A stretch of DNA of 64,000 nucleotides from Heyndrickxia acidicola (GCF_001636425.1 NZ_KV440953.1:1562847-1626846); one strand, 5' to 3'; shown: positions 25,299 through 34,378, counted from the first letter of the stretch. Numbers and translations: made by a program. The notes: generated by a model from the sequence alone, not told the origin.

Positions 25299-25659
25299 CC
25301 ACCGTTAAGTTGAGGCGTCCACGGCCGGTAACTCGACGCATAAGGCGATCGTATTCCTCACCGTAAGGCGTTAACATTGCAGCACCTTTTCCTGTTTCAC
25401 CGCTAGCTCTTGATAGATTATAAATCTTCGTTAGAGGACCCACGCTCTCCTCATTTGCTTGTCTCACATTAATAGAAGCCATATGAGCTGCTAGATACCT
25501 AGTTAAGCGTTCGTGGTACTCTTCCTTAGCGCCAGTAGTCAAAACTTCTTGGAAGGCATCGTCAATGAATATCTGCAGATCATCATCACTCATAATATTG
25601 AGGTGCTTTGCAATTGCTTTAACACGAGCAGGCGTTGTAGGGCTTGTATTTTCATCCAT
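25276..25659 (-). CDS. Head-tail adaptor (DUF4054-like)
   Basis: 127 aa. The helical LQIFIDDAFQEVLTTGAKEEYHERLTRYLAAHMASINVRQ is typical of DUF4054 adaptors. Overlap with the next gene and position after the capsid support the role. Confidence 0.7.
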   Translation of the reverse strand: MDENTSPTTPARVKAIAKHLNIMSDDDLQIFIDDAFQEVLTTGAKEEYHERLTRYLAAHMASINVRQANEESVGPLTKIYNLSRASGETGKGAAMLTPYGEEYDRLMRRVTGRGRLNLTVVGYGRPY

Positions 25660-25672
25660 AGGACGTCAACCC

Positions 25673-26017
25673 CTATTCTTCTTTATGAATTTGGTCTTCT
25701 GGCAGGTTTTTAATGGACTCGATTTGCTTTGCAATGTCATTTAAGACAGCTTTCCTAGTTTCAACACCTTGCCATTCTTCTAAAACAGTCACATCAAAAG
25801 TATCTTTCACTAATTGTTTTGCCTTTGTGGGTGTTAAATCTGTGATTCCACCCTCTTGGACCACGATTTCTTCTAGTTCATCCACTAAGTGTTTGTTTAA
25901 AGGATGTTCAAGTGCTTTTTTGAAAGCTTCTGCATCAATTGGATTTAAATTATTCGTGCCCGGAATTAACCGGACACCAATATGACGAACATAATCACCT
26001 TTATTTTGTACCAACAT
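25673..26017 (-). CDS. Hypothetical head-region protein
   Basis: 114 aa, mostly acidic and helical after a short beta N-terminus (VRHIGVRLIPGTNNL, the kind of segment seen in small head proteins). It lies 3 bases after the capsid gene. Function unknown. Confidence 0.6.
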   Translation of the reverse strand: MLVQNKGDYVRHIGVRLIPGTNNLNPIDAEAFKKALEHPLNKHLVDELEEIVVQEGGITDLTPTKAKQLVKDTFDVTVLEEWQGVETRKAVLNDIAKQIESIKNLPEDQIHKEE

Positions 26018-26019
26018 AA

Positions 26020-26928
26020 TTAAATGCCATCTCCTCTCGCGATTCCCATAGGGTAACGAACAATAACTCCGCCAAAACGTTCCTCAGCTGGTACCGTCCA
26101 TTTTGGATATTTCCATTCTGGCTCTAGACGTGTAAGATCCATTGGAATGACCAACTGAATGACGTCCGGTGACGTATCTATTACAAGCATGGAGTCACTT
26201 CCTGCAGTTCCAACACCTTTTAAGTCAGGGACACGGTTGATTTTGGAGAACCAGTTATATTCCTTTACGACTTGCATAATAGAACGGGCATCATAATCGC
26301 TGTATCGACGGTTCATTTCCTCGTATTGGTCAGCTGGTACCGCCAAAATCAGGTCACCTGATGAAGCATGTCCAGGTAATACAGCTACCTTTTTACGAAG
26401 TTTGCGGATATCCTCAACAATCTCCGTACTTGTTTTTTGATTCCACTTTGTTTGGCCACTTGCTCCAGCATCAACAGCTTCAACTTGAATACCTACTGTA
26501 TTTACAACGCCCTTGATGTTGTAATTAGGCTCCCCAATCCAAGCGATGGCATTTTCTTTTTCTGCAGCTGCCCGTCTAGCAACATCTGCTTTTGTAGCAT
26601 CAACTGATTTTAAAATGGTGCCCGGCATTTGAGCAGCACGCATTTCTTGAATGCTATAAGTGAAGCCCACTGCGATCGTATAGATACGTGCGAACTCGCG
26701 GCGGAAGTCAGCATCTACTAGTGGTAGATCATCAGCAGCATTACCCATGATTTTGGCCACGCCTGTTCTTGTCATGACGTTATAAGCATGTGTTTCAGCA
26801 CCTGGATGGATATCTGATTTAATTTCAAAAACGCTTCGAGCAGTTAGCTCCTCATATTTTGGCTCATATAACCTGTTATCAATAGCTTCCAGGTCGAGCG
26901 CTCTAAACATTACTCTTTCTTCTGCCAC
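26020..26928 (-). CDS. Major capsid protein (DUF2184-type)
   Basis: 302 aa. GAETHAYNVMTRTGVAKIMGNAADDLPLVDADFRREFARIY, AEKENAIAWIGEPNYNIKG and the C-terminal FGGVIVRYPMGIARGDGI are typical of the DUF2184 capsid family, which has an HK97-like fold. It is flanked by a cement-like gene and connectors. Confidence 0.85.
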   Translation of the reverse strand: MAEERVMFRALDLEAIDNRLYEPKYEELTARSVFEIKSDIHPGAETHAYNVMTRTGVAKIMGNAADDLPLVDADFRREFARIYTIAVGFTYSIQEMRAAQMPGTILKSVDATKADVARRAAAEKENAIAWIGEPNYNIKGVVNTVGIQVEAVDAGASGQTKWNQKTSTEIVEDIRKLRKKVAVLPGHASSGDLILAVPADQYEEMNRRYSDYDARSIMQVVKEYNWFSKINRVPDLKGVGTAGSDSMLVIDTSPDVIQLVIPMDLTRLEPEWKYPKWTVPAEERFGGVIVRYPMGIARGDGI

Positions 26929-26949
26929 GATTGTCTTCCCCCTCTATCC

Positions 26950-27423
26950 TTATGGTAAGTTAATTTCTAATTCTGCTAGATTTCCTGCAGCTGCAGATGA
27001 TTTAAATGATCCGATAACTCCTGAAACAGTTGTAATGGTAGTTGTTGCAGGACGGAAGTTCGCCGTTGTTTTATCAATTACAGCATTGTCTCCTTTAATC
27101 ACGTCTTCCTCCACTTCGACAAAGATGCTGCCACGGCGTAAATAAGAAACTGCATCACTGGCAACATAATGGCCATCAATAAATTGAGAAACATCGGATA
27201 ATCGAGTCTCTGCATAGTGATTAGCCATGGCTACTCCCTGGAAGTTTCCTGTACCATCGTACGGAATAACTTGATTTGGGTTACTAGCACTTAATTGAAC
27301 TGCCAGCCCCCATTGAATATCGGCTCCTGCAGCTCCTGTGTCGGCATGGCCTTCATGATATGAGGCATTTTTTCCTTTGCCCAGTTCGGGCGTCATATAC
27401 TCTCTATAATCCATAATAGGCAT
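26950..27423 (-). CDS. Capsid decoration/structural cement protein
   Basis: 157 aa, beta-rich and Gly/Ala/Asp-rich (GADIQWGLAVQLSASNPNQV, GSIFVEVEEDVIKGD). It resembles gp24-like/DUF2190-type cement proteins that stabilise capsids. It lies between the protease/scaffold and capsid genes, the usual place. Confidence 0.7.
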   Translation of the reverse strand: MPIMDYREYMTPELGKGKNASYHEGHADTGAAGADIQWGLAVQLSASNPNQVIPYDGTGNFQGVAMANHYAETRLSDVSQFIDGHYVASDAVSYLRRGSIFVEVEEDVIKGDNAVIDKTTANFRPATTTITTVSGVIGSFKSSAAAGNLAELEINLP

Positions 27424-27458
27424 GTGCTAAGCCCTCCTTCTTTCATCTATTTTTGTTA

Positions 27459-28007
27459 TTAAGCTTGTTTTTGAGCATTTTCTTTCATGTTCATACGCTT
27501 ATTTTTCTTTTCTTCAATATCGGTTGCGGATCCTTTGGATTTTCCCCCGACATTTTTCAGGTTATTTAATCCGTCAGAACTGAACCCTCGTGTATTAACG
27601 TTGTCCACAGTTGCCTCATAAAAAGCATTGATGTATTCTTCTGAACGCCCGTCGCCTTTAAATTCCGGCTTTACAGCCACGATAACAGCTTCTTTAATAT
27701 CTCGGTCACTCTTACCTTTAAAATCAAACGAATCGCCCAGCAGTGGCTTAGCAGTGCTAACCAATTCAATTCGTTCACTCACTTTCTCTTCCAGCTCATC
27801 TTCGGACAGCGTGTTTTTCTTTGCTTCTTCAAGTTCTGTCTCTAGATTTTTGAATTTAGTATCTAGAGCATCATAACGGCCTTGCAGAGCATCATGATCC
27901 TTAACTTTTGTTTCAGCGGCATCTATTTTAGCCGCCTGTGCTTCTAAAAAAGATTTAACGGCCGAGTCCATTTCATATTCTTTTCCATCAATCTTGTATG
28001 TTGCCAT
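27459..28007 (-). CDS. Nested scaffold protein (internal start within the protease gene)
   Basis: 182 aa beginning MATYKIDGKEYEMDSAV. GGGAGG stands 10-12 bases before the ATG at 28007, better than many true starts in the window. The product is the long charged coiled coil plus a basic C-terminus (KKNKRMNMKENAQKQ), as expected for a scaffold. It parallels lambda Nu3 made from inside gene C. Confidence 0.65.
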   Translation of the reverse strand: MATYKIDGKEYEMDSAVKSFLEAQAAKIDAAETKVKDHDALQGRYDALDTKFKNLETELEEAKKNTLSEDELEEKVSERIELVSTAKPLLGDSFDFKGKSDRDIKEAVIVAVKPEFKGDGRSEEYINAFYEATVDNVNTRGFSSDGLNNLKNVGGKSKGSATDIEEKKNKRMNMKENAQKQA

Positions 28008-28562
28008 GTTCTCTTTTCCTCCCTCATTTTTAATCTGCCAGGCATCTGAATCACCACGGATTGACACTTCCGGTCCTGCCCGGCCCTGGTCCACAATTGC
28101 GATATGGTTAATTTCGATATTTCTTTGGACATATTCGTAAGATTGCCCCTGGTAAGTCCCGGATTCGGCCACAATATCAGATAAAAAGCCAATACTAATC
28201 TCTCGTTTACCGTCCTGTATTTTTTGAATCAGGCCTGCATCGGTAACTGTCAGAGAAACATAGAGTTTTAAATCTTCTACTCTAGCATCCGTATGGGATA
28301 ATCCTTTTGAATACAAGTTGTAATTTTGTAAGGTAACCGGTTCATTTGGATGGTCGTCCGTAACTGGTTTTGATTTTGCCGATTGAATGGTTAAATCACT
28401 GAATATATCTTCTGGCAGCTTGGCTTCCATCTGAATGCTTCCATCCTGCCGTTGATACGGAAAAACACCAGGGCGAGTTATCGGAACAGTAACTGTCAGA
28501 TAACCTTCTGGTGTTTCGTCATAATCATTTATAAAGGTTGTGTCGTACCTCTTTAGCTTCAC
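27459..28562 (-). CDS. Prohead protease-scaffold fusion (DUF2213)
   Basis: 367 aa. Residues 1-175 form the DUF2213 protease (KPVTDDHPNEPV, REISIGFLSD, NHIAIVDQGRAG with the His/Ser pattern of S49/U35-like prohead proteases). Residues about 185-367 are a coiled-coil scaffold (HDALQGRYDALDTKFKNLE). An internal ATG at 28007 with a strong ribosome-binding site probably also makes the scaffold alone. Confidence 0.82.
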   Translation of the reverse strand: MKLKRYDTTFINDYDETPEGYLTVTVPITRPGVFPYQRQDGSIQMEAKLPEDIFSDLTIQSAKSKPVTDDHPNEPVTLQNYNLYSKGLSHTDARVEDLKLYVSLTVTDAGLIQKIQDGKREISIGFLSDIVAESGTYQGQSYEYVQRNIEINHIAIVDQGRAGPEVSIRGDSDAWQIKNEGGKENMATYKIDGKEYEMDSAVKSFLEAQAAKIDAAETKVKDHDALQGRYDALDTKFKNLETELEEAKKNTLSEDELEEKVSERIELVSTAKPLLGDSFDFKGKSDRDIKEAVIVAVKPEFKGDGRSEEYINAFYEATVDNVNTRGFSSDGLNNLKNVGGKSKGSATDIEEKKNKRMNMKENAQKQA

Positions 28563-28612
28563 ATGTTCTCATCTCCTTTAATAAAGCTTTTTTAAAATTT
28601 TTCCCAATAAGT

Positions 28613-28618
28613 TATAAT
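28613..28618 (+). promoter_or_regulatory. Candidate -10 box for the plus-strand cargo gene
   Basis: TATAAT 22 bases before the start codon at 28641. The -35 region is only T-rich, so the promoter is plausible but weakly supported. Confidence 0.45.
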
Positions 28619-28640
28619 AATTCCAAAGGTGGTGAAATTT

Positions 28641-28979
28641 ATGGAAGAGTTCATTAATTGCAACCTAATAATTGATAGTGCAAGAAGAAAGACTCCGTAT
28701 ACTATTATTTTAAAGGGCACTATTAATTCTGGATTTACAGCTAGGTTTGAAATCAGTTTTACAGGAAAAGTAGAGGGAATTGATTTAGCCTACATCCCTA
28801 CTGAAGTTCAAAAAATATTTGAAGAAGATTTAAATCGTTTATTAGGTGATAGTCCATTCGACGCTAGTGCTGTAAAGATAATTAAGAAACTCAAAATATT
28901 TACATATGAAAGAAGCGCTAAAACTGTACAGAGACATAGAAACTTTGAAAAAAGACTAAATCAAGAAATAATGTCCTAA
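28641..28979 (+). CDS. Opposite-strand cargo (moron) gene inside the head operon, unknown function
   Basis: 112 aa from the ATG at 28641, preceded by AAAGGTGGT. The product has a beta-rich N-terminal half (IILKGTINSGFTARFEISFTG) and a basic helical C-terminus (YERSAKTVQRHRNFEKRLNQ). It is AT-rich and transcribed against the late genes, with its own -10 box and a strong terminator. This is the classical arrangement of a lysogen-expressed insertion between protease and MuF genes. No family recognised. Confidence 0.75.
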   Translation: MEEFINCNLIIDSARRKTPYTIILKGTINSGFTARFEISFTGKVEGIDLAYIPTEVQKIFEEDLNRLLGDSPFDASAVKIIKKLKIFTYERSAKTVQRHRNFEKRLNQEIMS

Positions 28980-29009
28980 AAAGAAGAGTGATAGACCTCT
29001 TCTTTTTAT
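28978..29009. terminator. Bidirectional terminator between cargo gene and MuF gene
   Basis: AAAAAGAAGAG-(TGATAGAC)-CTCTTCTTTTT, an 11-bp perfect stem with T-tracts on both strands. It ends the plus-strand gene, and would also stop the minus-strand head operon unless antitermination or a downstream promoter exists. Confidence 0.8.
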
Positions 29010-29016
29010 TTATTAA

Positions 29017-29793
29017 TCATTCAAATACTGGTACCGCAACACATCTACACCGAAAAGGAGTCCCCGGCAATCCCTCGGATGGTGGGTCAGCATAAGAATA
29101 AACATTTCCGTTTAGTTCCCTGTGCCTTTTACGAACCCTGCTATCACCTGAATCAGTCCATTTGAACTTCTCAACACCCATTTCCTGATGTCGTTTTGCA
29201 GTCATTTGTCCAAAGATAGAGCCTGTCTGGTCAACTGCAATAAACTTAGCTCGGTTTTGGGTCATCCCTACTCTTTCGACCAATTGATCACGAACGGATT
29301 TAATACTATCTCCATTTTTTACACCTTGGAGAATAATGCTTTCGATCTTCGAAAAGTACTCATCTTTAATGGTGCTGATATAATTAACATTTTCTTTTAT
29401 TGACGTCCGGATATATTCATCCAGCCAAGGTTCACTTTGAATAGGGTTGATTCCCCTCACCTTTGCCTGAGCGTCCATATTTGTTTTATTTAACGAATTT
29501 ACAGAGGTAACAAACCGACTTGAAATCGATTGAATTGTATTATTTGAAAAGATTCCAAGAGACAACCCTTTAATGACGTCTATTGCCCTCTGTATGATGT
29601 CTAAAGGTCCATCCACCCTGTAAGACTCGGAGTCATTTTTCATTCGAAATTGGACAACCTGAGGCTTGATCTGGTCATTAAATACTTGCATGGTCACTTT
29701 TCCTAGTTCTTTAACGAGTTTATTTAGCTCTCGATAGTAAAAAACCTCGGAAGCATAAGGGAATTTGGTTTTAGGCACCAATCTTCTAGCCAT
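29017..29793 (-). CDS. Minor head protein, Mu gpF-like
   Basis: 258 aa. The C-terminal domain has the MuF signature TDSGDSRVRKRHRELNG...PFRCRCVAVPVFE. It is packaged with the portal and needed for head morphogenesis. It directly follows the portal gene (1-base spacing). Confidence 0.85.
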   Translation of the reverse strand: MARRLVPKTKFPYASEVFYYRELNKLVKELGKVTMQVFNDQIKPQVVQFRMKNDSESYRVDGPLDIIQRAIDVIKGLSLGIFSNNTIQSISSRFVTSVNSLNKTNMDAQAKVRGINPIQSEPWLDEYIRTSIKENVNYISTIKDEYFSKIESIILQGVKNGDSIKSVRDQLVERVGMTQNRAKFIAVDQTGSIFGQMTAKRHQEMGVEKFKWTDSGDSRVRKRHRELNGNVYSYADPPSEGLPGTPFRCRCVAVPVFE

Positions 29794-29794
29794 G

Positions 29795-31150
29795 TTAATG
29801 GTTCTCCCTATAGGCTTTGTAGACGTCCAAGGCCATTTTGTCTAGATCAGCTACATCACCATTAAACTTAAGCTCATTCGTTAACCCGAATTGGCCGAAA
29901 CGTGTTTCCCTGACTTCGTCTGCAGTTAATACACCATTCGTCATGTATATTTGGTCAGCCTGGGCAGTTGCCAGACGTATTTCAGAGTCCGTTTTAGAAT
30001 CGAGCTGCCAAAGAGGATTGAATTTAAGTTTCCAATCAATTTTATCTGGGTCAATTCGTCCTCCAAGTTCAGCAGATGACCATAATAACAAGCGAACTAA
30101 ATGCTCCAACTTAGGGCGCATCTCATTTTCCTGCATAGCAGCTATACGGCCATAATAGTTCATAATGTCGTATTGAGCACCAGTAATAGTTCCAGCTTCC
30201 TGCCCCTTAATAACGGACTTAGGCATCCGGACAGCTCCGGACAGGTAATCCCAAACGAAATCTAGCAGTTCTTTAATGCCTGAAACGTTTGTAGATTCCT
30301 TTTTTAACTCCTCATTTTCACCGATAATTCCCATTGCTTCGGTTTTAAAAGCAAAATTCATTAGCATGCCAAGATCATATTTTTCATCAGTACTCATATC
30401 ATTTATACCTTCTGATTTGTAAATCTTGAATACAAAATCATAAAGGATTTGTCCAACTGACCACAAAGAAGTATCCATGATTGTAATGATGTCATAAAGA
30501 GGTTCTATTAACGACCTTCCCCTATATTCATACTCATATCCATCGTCTAACCGTCTTGTTTGGTCATGAATCAAACGAGAACAATGTACATCCGCCTGCA
30601 TGATACCAGCAATGTTATAACCAGTAAGATTTTGACGATAGACCTGAAACTTCTCTACTCGACCGAAGTTAGCACTAAACATATCATCATTTAAAATAAA
30701 TTCATTTACCTTCATGCCACTAAAAGGATGGATATAATCTACACTCATTAATGTTCTTGGATCCAGAGGTTGGTCTAAAGTAAACGGAACTCTTTGAGTA
30801 ACACCTAACGAAATAAATCCATCACCATGCAATCGCTCATAAGACTTCATTTTTTTGAAGGCATTCTTCACGTCAAGGTCTCGAAGCTTTTGCATAATAG
30901 CGTTTTTCAGCTTTTCGTCTTTCATTACTAGATCAAAGCCGTTCTTCGTCATATCCTCTGCCGGAATATCAATGATATTTTGAACAATGGCATTTGTAGC
31001 ATATAGGTCCGTTAATTCTTCATCCGGAAAACGTCTTCTAAAATGTGGCTTTTGAGTAGTCAGTGGATCTCTTCCATGCCCCTTGCCATTTCCGATAAGA
31101 AAATCCTTTTTGTACATCTTAGCCTTTTGTCTTGCATTCATATTTTTCAC
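29795..31150 (-). CDS. Portal protein (DUF1073 type)
   Basis: 451 aa. [46 protein letters not shown] and [24 protein letters not shown] are typical of the DUF1073 portals found between terminase and MuF genes. It forms the DNA-entry vertex. The start overlaps the terminase stop by 4 bases. Confidence 0.85.
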   Translation of the reverse strand: MKNMNARQKAKMYKKDFLIGNGKGHGRDPLTTQKPHFRRRFPDEELTDLYATNAIVQNIIDIPAEDMTKNGFDLVMKDEKLKNAIMQKLRDLDVKNAFKKMKSYERLHGDGFISLGVTQRVPFTLDQPLDPRTLMSVDYIHPFSGMKVNEFILNDDMFSANFGRVEKFQVYRQNLTGYNIAGIMQADVHCSRLIHDQTRRLDDGYEYEYRGRSLIEPLYDIITIMDTSLWSVGQILYDFVFKIYKSEGINDMSTDEKYDLGMLMNFAFKTEAMGIIGENEELKKESTNVSGIKELLDFVWDYLSGAVRMPKSVIKGQEAGTITGAQYDIMNYYGRIAAMQENEMRPKLEHLVRLLLWSSAELGGRIDPDKIDWKLKFNPLWQLDSKTDSEIRLATAQADQIYMTNGVLTADEVRETRFGQFGLTNELKFNGDVADLDKMALDVYKAYRENH

Positions 31151-32442
31151 CGCCTTCGTTGAGCCATTTGTTTATATCTATCAATTGGACTCTTGAGATC
31201 AGACACCTCATAATCATCAAGAGCATACCAAATAGCACTCAATGAATGTGGGTCTATGTTAAACTCATCCGGAATGATGATGTCGTTTTTGTCCTTCTTA
31301 TAAGTGAGGGTTTTAAGCTCAAAAATGGCATTTGGACATTGATCAGAGCAAATGATTTTCTTAAATCTCTTAACCTTCCTGGTATATTGCAACCGAGAAC
31401 CTTGAAACTTTTTAGCAGCACGCATATTAAAACCCTGCTGTTTATAAAATTGAATTGTTTTAGGCTCAGCAGAATCGGCCCTGATGAGCTCACGAGTTTG
31501 TTTAAACTCTTTAATTTCTTCGGCTGTCAGATCATCGGTCATTTTGTTTTTGTAATACTCCCAAATGATGTAGAGGTATTTTCTATTTGGATCTATTACT
31601 AATCGATACAATGCGTTATAGGAATCCTCGAAGCCAAAGTCCATACCAACTCTTTTAATGGGATTTGGCAACCTTCTAAGCGTTGCTTCCAGCTCTTCAT
31701 GAGCCATTACCTCAAACTGTGGAAGAACTTTAATCCCATTAACGCCAAAACGACCTTTCCGGGCAATACGGTAAAGGTCTGGATCATATTCCTTCATCTC
31801 CTCAAGCTGTTCAATGTAGCTTTCAGGAAGGAAGATATTATCATCAGCAGTTGAATGATGGTAGTAAGTATCATTTACTACCTTAGTGCGTTGATCATAT
31901 AAATCTTCATCATCGAGGATTAACCGGTTATTCAATTCATCTTTAAAAAAGTGCTTAAATGACCAGTTATCTTCGCCTACTGGATTTGTAGAAAGAATCA
32001 TATGGAGCTTTAATGTTGGATGCCTTAAACGTCCAAGGAGTTCTTTAAAACCTGCGTATTTTACCTCAGAGCACTCTTCAATCCAAACAATAGAAACATT
32101 ATTGATCGATTTTAGCTTTGCTGGCTTGTCCATCCCTTTAAAGATGATCTTACTGCCATTAGGGAAGCGAATCTGCATAGGTGAGGACATGCATTTAATA
32201 CGGTCATCCAGCTGCAGGTCTATGACCAGTTCCTCTAAAAGGGAAAAGGTTGAATCCCTGTGAGTGTCGTATACTTCCCGAACCACCAGGGCTGTCCGTT
32301 TTTCCTTCAGAAGCTTTAGGATTAACTTAAGAGCAACATGGTAACTCTTCGAGGATCCATAGCCCCCAACTAAAAACTGAAACTTAGTGCTCCAATCGAA
32401 CAAAAAATCTTCGAAATGGGGATTAACCTCTTTTTCAACCAT
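31147..32442 (-). CDS. xtmB: Terminase large subunit (XtmB/PBSX family)
   Basis: 431 aa. ATPase: Walker A-type [11 protein letters not shown] near residue 27-37, Walker [12 protein letters not shown] with catalytic Glu, coupling motif MILSTNP. The RNase H-like nuclease begins with [17 protein letters not shown], whose Asp is a metal ligand. It packages DNA into proheads. It overlaps the small subunit gene by 8 bases. Confidence 0.93.
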   Translation of the reverse strand: MVEKEVNPHFEDFLFDWSTKFQFLVGGYGSSKSYHVALKLILKLLKEKRTALVVREVYDTHRDSTFSLLEELVIDLQLDDRIKCMSSPMQIRFPNGSKIIFKGMDKPAKLKSINNVSIVWIEECSEVKYAGFKELLGRLRHPTLKLHMILSTNPVGEDNWSFKHFFKDELNNRLILDDEDLYDQRTKVVNDTYYHHSTADDNIFLPESYIEQLEEMKEYDPDLYRIARKGRFGVNGIKVLPQFEVMAHEELEATLRRLPNPIKRVGMDFGFEDSYNALYRLVIDPNRKYLYIIWEYYKNKMTDDLTAEEIKEFKQTRELIRADSAEPKTIQFYKQQGFNMRAAKKFQGSRLQYTRKVKRFKKIICSDQCPNAIFELKTLTYKKDKNDIIIPDEFNIDPHSLSAIWYALDDYEVSDLKSPIDRYKQMAQRRR

Positions 32443-33319
32443 CTTTCTTTACTCCCCGTTTTATTACAATTTCAACTGGCTTTTCATCTGAACCAGTAGA
32501 GATCTTTTCAACCTCAGCTTTTGTCTTTTCAATATCCATTCTGAGCTTTTCGTTTTGAAGCTTCTTACGGTCATTTTCAGAAAGGAGATCTGTGTATTTA
32601 GAAAGGAATTCTAAGGCCTTCATCTTATCGGCCAGCTTTACACTTACACCGTCTTTACCTTTCTTCACTTCTGTAATTAAAGTGCCGTCTACTTCATCAG
32701 CATTTTTGAAATCAACATAACTGTATTTATAAACTACTTGATCGCCGTTTTCATCGAGTACAGGCTCTCCGAATGCATTGGTTTCAAGTTGTTCTTTTTG
32801 CCCGAAGTCAACAAAGTCAGTAATATCAGCAAAAGCAATATCAATGTATTTTTGTAACACTGCTTTCCCATCTAATGATATCTCAAGTTGATAATCAGCT
32901 TTCAAACGTTCAATTTCATTTTTTATGTTAGGTTTTGTTAGGTGTCTATGACCTTCAACTCTAGCAGTTAAATAGGAGCATTTATATACACTTTGATATG
33001 CTTTTGTTGCATTAAAGTATTTGAGATAATTTACGCAAAAAAGTCTTTGTTTATCAGTTAATTCACTGTGGTCTTTATTTTCATTTTTACCACTTGGAGA
33101 ACGTGCTTTTTTCGCCACACTTTTATTTGGAGTACTCCGTATTTTTGTTTGGAGTACTCCGTTCAGATGGCCATTCCATTTATCTTTAGACTTCCAACCG
33201 CCAATGGTCTTTTCAGGAATGCCAAGTTCTGCAGCAAGAGCACGATTGGTTATCTTTCCATCATGCTTTTTAAAAATCTCAAAAGCTTCATCCCTTTTAG
33301 GATCTCTTCGCCTTGGCAC
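32435..33319 (-). CDS. xtmA: Terminase small subunit (XtmA-like)
   Basis: 294 aa. The N-terminal helix-turn-helix ([22 protein letters not shown]) binds DNA. The central Terminase_2 domain is [26 protein letters not shown]...[12 protein letters not shown]. The C-terminus is a coiled coil for oligomerisation or TerL binding. Two copies of a palindromic 15-bp repeat inside the linker region (33126-33162) are candidates for its own recognition site. Confidence 0.9.
   Translation of the reverse strand: MPRRRDPKRDEAFEIFKKHDGKITNRALAAELGIPEKTIGGWKSKDKWNGHLNGVLQTKIRSTPNKSVAKKARSPSGKNENKDHSELTDKQRLFCVNYLKYFNATKAYQSVYKCSYLTARVEGHRHLTKPNIKNEIERLKADYQLEISLDGKAVLQKYIDIAFADITDFVDFGQKEQLETNAFGEPVLDENGDQVVYKYSYVDFKNADEVDGTLITEVKKGKDGVSVKLADKMKALEFLSKYTDLLSENDRKKLQNEKLRMDIEKTKAEVEKISTGSDEKPVEIVIKRGVKKDG
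33126..33162. promoter_or_regulatory. Candidate packaging (pac) site: twin palindromic repeats inside the small terminase gene
   Basis: TTTGGAGTACTCCGT occurs at 33126-33140 and 33148-33162. Each contains the perfect 10-bp palindrome GGAGTACTCC, and the centres are 22 bp apart, about two helical turns. pac sites of headful-packaging phages such as P22 and SPP1 lie in or near the small terminase gene. Confidence 0.5.
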
Positions 33320-33345
33320 TACATATCACCCACCCCCACTTAAAA

Positions 33346-33375
33346 TAATAAAAAAACACCTTACTTGGTGTTTTT
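33346..33375 (-). terminator. Terminator of the HEPN gene
   Basis: Minus strand AAAAACACC-AAGTAA-GGTGTTTTT followed by more T, overlapping the stop codon. It separates the HEPN gene from terminase. Confidence 0.8.
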
Positions 33376-33963
33376 GAAATAACCATCTATATATCTAACA
33401 AAGGTTTGAAGAGTAATAAGGTCTACTGTAAAAGAACCTTCAGTTGGTATTATTACTTCTGCATTAGGTTCTTCTTCTATCCACTTTTTATTTTCCAACT
33501 TAAATTTTTTATCTATATAACCAAAGTTATGCACCGTATTATGGCGAACGGATAACATTTCCTTAATTCTTGAAATCGATTGGAACTCATTAAATTTAAT
33601 ATTTTTATCTATAAATAACTTAAAATACTTATTTACGCTTTCTAACCTCTGATACGATAAAAGCTGTGTTTTTTTATAATTTAACTTTTTTCTTATGTGG
33701 GTTGTTAATGTGTCTTTGTCTTTTATCTCTTCCTTATTGATGCTTTCTATCAAGAATTCAATATAAAATCTCTCCAATACTGAAATAGCTAACATTTTCA
33801 TACCACGATAATAATAAATCATTGCAGGCAATAAGTTTTCACCATATTGATGTGAATTTATTCCAGATTTAATTAACTCGTGGCTTGCTTCAATGCCAAT
33901 AATGTTTGTTTTAAAATTTTTCGCAGCATTAGATTTGTAATCTATATCCATTGTTATCCTCAT
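33361..33963 (-). CDS. HEPN-domain protein, candidate RNase toxin or defence gene
   Basis: 200 aa, almost entirely helical, AT-rich. It contains R140-HNTV-H145, the RX4-6H catalytic motif of HEPN ribonucleases, in a helix (VRHNTVHNFGY). The N-terminal half resembles the helical core of MAE_28990/RiboL-PSP-type HEPN proteins. It has a strong ribosome-binding site (AGGAGG) and its own terminator, so it is an independent unit just before the terminase genes. No antitoxin-like gene (MNT or other) is adjacent. Role in abortive infection is inferred; it could instead be a structural helical protein with a chance motif. Confidence 0.55.
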   Translation of the reverse strand: MRITMDIDYKSNAAKNFKTNIIGIEASHELIKSGINSHQYGENLLPAMIYYYRGMKMLAISVLERFYIEFLIESINKEEIKDKDTLTTHIRKKLNYKKTQLLSYQRLESVNKYFKLFIDKNIKFNEFQSISRIKEMLSVRHNTVHNFGYIDKKFKLENKKWIEEEPNAEVIIPTEGSFTVDLITLQTFVRYIDGYFKNTK

Positions 33964-34022
33964 AAACGACTACCTCCTAGTATCTTTAAAAATTCGACAA
34001 TAGGAGATGTTTTCCTGCAAAA

Positions 34023-34050
34023 TAAAAAGCACTCAAATGAATGAGTGCTT
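34023..34050 (-). terminator. Terminator after the small Gly-rich peptide gene
   Basis: AAGCACTCA-(AATGAA)-TGAGTGCTT, a 9-bp perfect stem followed on the minus strand by TTTTTATTTT. Confidence 0.85.
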
Positions 34051-34174
34051 AGAAGCCACCACCACCGGGATCACAATAAGAGGGTGAGCTACCTGCTCCA
34101 CCCGGATCAGAATGATGGCCACCGCCATCGCTGGGATCTAGGTGATCCCCCCCCACGACGCCTGGATCTTTCAT
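34049..34174 (-). CDS. Small Gly/Asp/Pro-rich peptide
   Basis: 41 aa with a strong ribosome-binding site (GGAGGTG) and its own terminator. It contains four DP-(G/S) repeats (DPGVVGGD, DPSDGGG, DPGGAGS, DPGGGGF) with a His pair and a single Cys. Composition differs sharply from neighbours and the region is GC-rich in an AT-rich zone. Function unknown; candidates are a virion peptide, a metal-binding peptide, or a signal/toxin peptide. Confidence 0.65.
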   Translation of the reverse strand: MKDPGVVGGDHLDPSDGGGHHSDPGGAGSSPSYCDPGGGGF

Positions 34175-34219
34175 AAGAGACACCTCCATTCTTTATCTAC
34201 ATAGCTCTACATGAAAAAA

Positions 34220-34378
34220 TTATTTCCTTCTAATACGACCATGGACCCTTTTAAATGTGCTCTTTTTAGCACCCATAAGATCCAGCCAGTCATTTTTCGA
34301 TAGTTTCTCTTCTTCACGTTTAGAAATGGCCTGCAGATGTGTTCTTTCCTGTTTACTTAACTGATCTTTTATTTTCAT
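34220..34378 (-). CDS. Small basic hypothetical protein
   Basis: 52 aa, beginning MKIKDQLSKQERTHLQAISK and ending in a basic stretch (FKRVHGRIRRK). A GGAGAGGA ribosome-binding site precedes the ATG. Probably a small nucleic-acid-binding phage protein at the start of the late operon. Confidence 0.6.
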   Translation of the reverse strand: MKIKDQLSKQERTHLQAISKREEEKLSKNDWLDLMGAKKSTFKRVHGRIRRK

